A stretch of DNA of 64,000 nt from Pedobacter lusitanus (GTDB taxonomy: Bacteria > Bacteroidota > Bacteroidia > Sphingobacteriales > Sphingobacteriaceae). Where the stretch lies: NCBI RefSeq assembly GCF_040026395.1, contig NZ_CP157278.1, positions 5,084,001 through 5,148,000 on the forward strand. The letters run 5' to 3'. How positions within the stretch are numbered: the first letter of the stretch is position 1; each line of letters begins with the position of its first letter. A program made the translations under genes and the position numbers. Below, piece after piece: positions 61,924 to 64,000 of the stretch. The notes under the pieces are model-generated. The model did no database searches, was not told the DNA's origin, and saw only the letters and a list, made by a program, of their open reading frames with translations.

Positions 61924-62631
61924 CTAGAAATTTGGTTTCAGAACGTATTTATCATAGAATCTGAAGATATGTTCTGTTGCTTCTTCAGCAGTATCTGCTA
62001 AACGGAACAGATTTAAATCTTCTGCATGGATATTATGTTCTTTTTCCAGCATGGTGTTTTTGATCCAGTCAATTAAACCACCCCAGTAATCCTTACCTAA
62101 TAATACAATCGGGAAACGGGCAATTTTACCAGTCTGAATTAAAGTGATTGCTTCAAATAACTCATCCATTGTTCCCATCCCGCCAGGCAACACGATAAAT
62201 CCCTGCGAGTATTTCATGAACATTACTTTTCTTACGAAGAAGTAATCAAATTGCAGTAATTTATTATGGTCAACATATTTATTGTGGAACTGCTCAAAAG
62301 GCAGGTCAATGTTAAGTCCTACAGATTTTCCTCCGTTAGTATGTGCACCTTTATTACCGGCTTCCATGATACCCGGACCACCGCCTGTAATTACACCATA
62401 GCCACGGTCAGTAAGTAATTTACCGCAATCTACTGCCATCTGGTAATACTTATTGGTTTCAGCAGTTCTTGCAGAACCAAAAATAGATACACAAGGGCCA
62501 ATCTTAGCCAGTTTTTCAAAACCGTCTACAAACTCAGCCATTATTTTAAAGATCTGCCATGAGTCGGTTACTTTGATCTCCTGCCAGTTTTTGTTTTCAA
62601 ACGCGCTTCTTATTTTCTCTTCACTCGTCAT
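61924..62631 (-). CDS. LOG-family (TIGR00730) protein
   Basis: This 235-residue protein belongs to the LOG (lonely guy) family, long mislabelled as lysine decarboxylase. The nucleotide motifs GGGPGIMEAGNKGA (about 78-91) and PGGMGTMDELFEA (about 143-155) are intact. LOG enzymes split the N-glycosidic bond of nucleoside 5'-monophosphates. The N-terminal FGSAR is also typical. It is convergent with the DUF502 gene. Confidence 0.93.
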   Translation of the reverse strand: MTSEEKIRSAFENKNWQEIKVTDSWQIFKIMAEFVDGFEKLAKIGPCVSIFGSARTAETNKYYQMAVDCGKLLTDRGYGVITGGGPGIMEAGNKGAHTNGGKSVGLNIDLPFEQFHNKYVDHNKLLQFDYFFVRKVMFMKYSQGFIVLPGGMGTMDELFEAITLIQTGKIARFPIVLLGKDYWGGLIDWIKNTMLEKEHNIHAEDLNLFRLADTAEEATEHIFRFYDKYVLKPNF

Positions 62632-62650
62632 TATTATGCTTATTTATATT

Positions 62651-64000
62651 TTAAAATTTAGTCCGGTCAACCGTGTTTTTTCCGGTAACCCAAAGTAGTA
62701 TAAATGTAATCAAACCGTTTAGCACAATCAGCTCAAAGCTCATCGCATAACCAAACCATTTTATACTGTGTGTGTTGATTATAAAACACAGCACAGGGGA
62801 TGCAATACACAGGTAAGGTACTAATTTATCTGTTACAGCTCTCTTTGTCAGCATCCCGAAGGCAAATAGGCCTAACAGAGGGCCGTAGGTATATCCTGCT
62901 GCAGTAAATATGGAATTCACAACCGAATCATCGTTTATCATTTTAAAAACCAGGATTACAGCCACCATAATAACTGAAAACCCTATATGTACCCAGTGTC
63001 GCTGGTTAACCAGTTTAGGGTCATTCTGATCTTCCTTTTTATCAAAATGCAGAAAATCTACACAAAAAGAAGTGGTCAGTGCTGTAAGCGCAGAATCCGT
63101 AGTGGCAAACGTTGCAGCAGTTAAACCCAGCATGAATATAATTCCCGGAATTATGTTCAGATGGTTTAAAGCAATCTCAGGGTATAGATGATCTGGTGTT
63201 TTTAAGTCAGCAACTGCTATGCCATTTTTTGCGGCATAAAGATATAATAAAGCACCTACACTCAGGAAAAAGATATTCATAATGACAAATACCCCTGTAA
63301 AAGTGAACATATTTTTCTGTGCCTCACCTATGGTTTTCATACTCAGGTTTTTCTGCATCAGATCCTGATCCAGACCTACCATTGCAATAGTCACGAAAAT
63401 ACCGCCCAGAAACTGTTTGAGAAAGTGCGACTTGCTGCCCATGAAGTCTTCCCAGAAGAATATTTTTGAATAACTGCTGTTTTTTACGGCTTCGAAAGTC
63501 CCGGCTATATCCAGATGGAGAGATTTTGAAATAAAGATAATAGACAGCACAACTGATAATAGCAGAAATACGGTTTGCATGGTATCAGTGATGATAATAG
63601 TTTTAAGACCACCCTTATGGGTATAAAGCCAGATAAGTACCAGACAGATAATTATAGTGAGCCAGAAGGGGACATTCCACGCGTCAAAAATGAATTTCTG
63701 CAAAACAATTGCCACCAGATATAATCTGAAAGCAGATCCGATAGTTCTTGAAATCAGGAAAATGACTGCTCCGGTTTTATAGCTGTAAGCACCCAGTCTT
63801 TTTTCCAGATAGGTATAGATGGAAATCAGGTTCATGCGGTAATAAAGTGGGAGCAGGACAGTAGCGATGATGACAAAACCCACGGCATTTCCCAGTACGA
63901 ACTGAAAATAACCAAACTCACTTTTACCCACAGCACCAGGTACGGAGATAAAAGTTACCCCCGAAAGCGCTGTTCCAATCATGCCAAAGGCTACCAGATA
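62651..64000 (-). CDS. sodium:solute symporter (SSS family), 5' end cut off
   Basis: The 449 residues visible contain about eleven membrane helices. The frame is open to the window edge; the ATG at 63982 is internal (it reads FGMIGTALSGVTFISVPG, a typical SSS motif of the first helices), so about 45 N-terminal residues lie outside. The last helices end in FILLWVTGKN. It resembles the sodium/glucose- and sialic-acid-type SSS transporters; the substrate cannot be read. It begins 19 bp after the LOG gene in the same direction as that gene reads, upstream of it, so the two may be co-transcribed. Confidence 0.9.
   Translation of the reverse strand, partial: YLVAFGMIGTALSGVTFISVPGAVGKSEFGYFQFVLGNAVGFVIIATVLLPLYYRMNLISIYTYLEKRLGAYSYKTGAVIFLISRTIGSAFRLYLVAIVLQKFIFDAWNVPFWLTIIICLVLIWLYTHKGGLKTIIITDTMQTVFLLLSVVLSIIFISKSLHLDIAGTFEAVKNSSYSKIFFWEDFMGSKSHFLKQFLGGIFVTIAMVGLDQDLMQKNLSMKTIGEAQKNMFTFTGVFVIMNIFFLSVGALLYLYAAKNGIAVADLKTPDHLYPEIALNHLNIIPGIIFMLGLTAATFATTDSALTALTTSFCVDFLHFDKKEDQNDPKLVNQRHWVHIGFSVIMVAVILVFKMINDDSVVNSIFTAAGYTYGPLLGLFAFGMLTKRAVTDKLVPYLCIASPVLCFIINTHSIKWFGYAMSFELIVLNGLITFILLWVTGKNTVDRTKF

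Overview
The window comes from a low-GC member of the Bacteroidota, most likely the Sphingobacteriaceae (Pedobacter-like). The signs are SusC/SusD outer-membrane pairs, an ECF sigma/FecR pair feeding a SusC with an STN domain, AraC/HxlR-type regulators, a fused MurF-alanine racemase, and promoters of the Bacteroidetes type (TTTG, about 20 bp, TAnnTTTG). All assignments rest on reading the sequence; no database was searched.

Layout. 0.2-14.5 kb: two SusC/SusD loci. The first is followed by a PI-PLC-like enzyme; the second is preceded by an ECF sigma factor and FecR and followed by a PPP-like metallophosphoesterase. 14.5-19.8 kb: a GT39-like membrane glycosyltransferase opposite a HAD / UbiA / GMC-oxidoreductase / RR-signal cluster that looks like a polyprenyl-phosphate-sugar pathway. 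19.8-25 kb: a lipoprotein, a siderophore-type TonB receptor, a phytase-like secreted protein and tRNA-Leu(CAG). 25-31 kb: secreted proteins, oxidoreductases, a TonB-receptor remnant and an 81-bp near-perfect palindrome. 31-39.7 kb: pncB and small redox/regulator pairs (HxlR with a quinone oxidoreductase and cupin, SDR, AraC, DHFR-like), then an M20 amidohydrolase.

39.7-50.9 kb is the most unusual part: two mirror-image modules. Each has a 620-residue membrane-bound TPR/coiled-coil/HTH regulator next to a divergent operon that begins with a DUF4870-type gene. Operon A has nine genes, mostly unknown membrane proteins and lipoproteins; operon B has three and ends in a seven-repeat propeller lipoprotein. 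Both operon promoters carry the same array of four GTAG boxes (spacing 11, 22/23, 11) ending 7 bp before the -33 element, and both regulator genes have a -7-like box only 4 nt before the start codon.

50.9-57.5 kb: an ArsR / AHSA1 / SnoaL-like operon with a palindromic operator inside its promoter, a serine hydrolase, a TauE-like permease, an AraC regulator, a secreted alpha/beta hydrolase and a protein with an isolated HlyD-like domain. 57.6-58.1 kb: a tandem duplication of tRNA-Gly(GCC)-tRNA-Leu(TAA). 58.2-64 kb: housekeeping genes recX, murF-alr, a DUF502 protein, a LOG-family protein and a sodium:solute symporter cut by the window edge.
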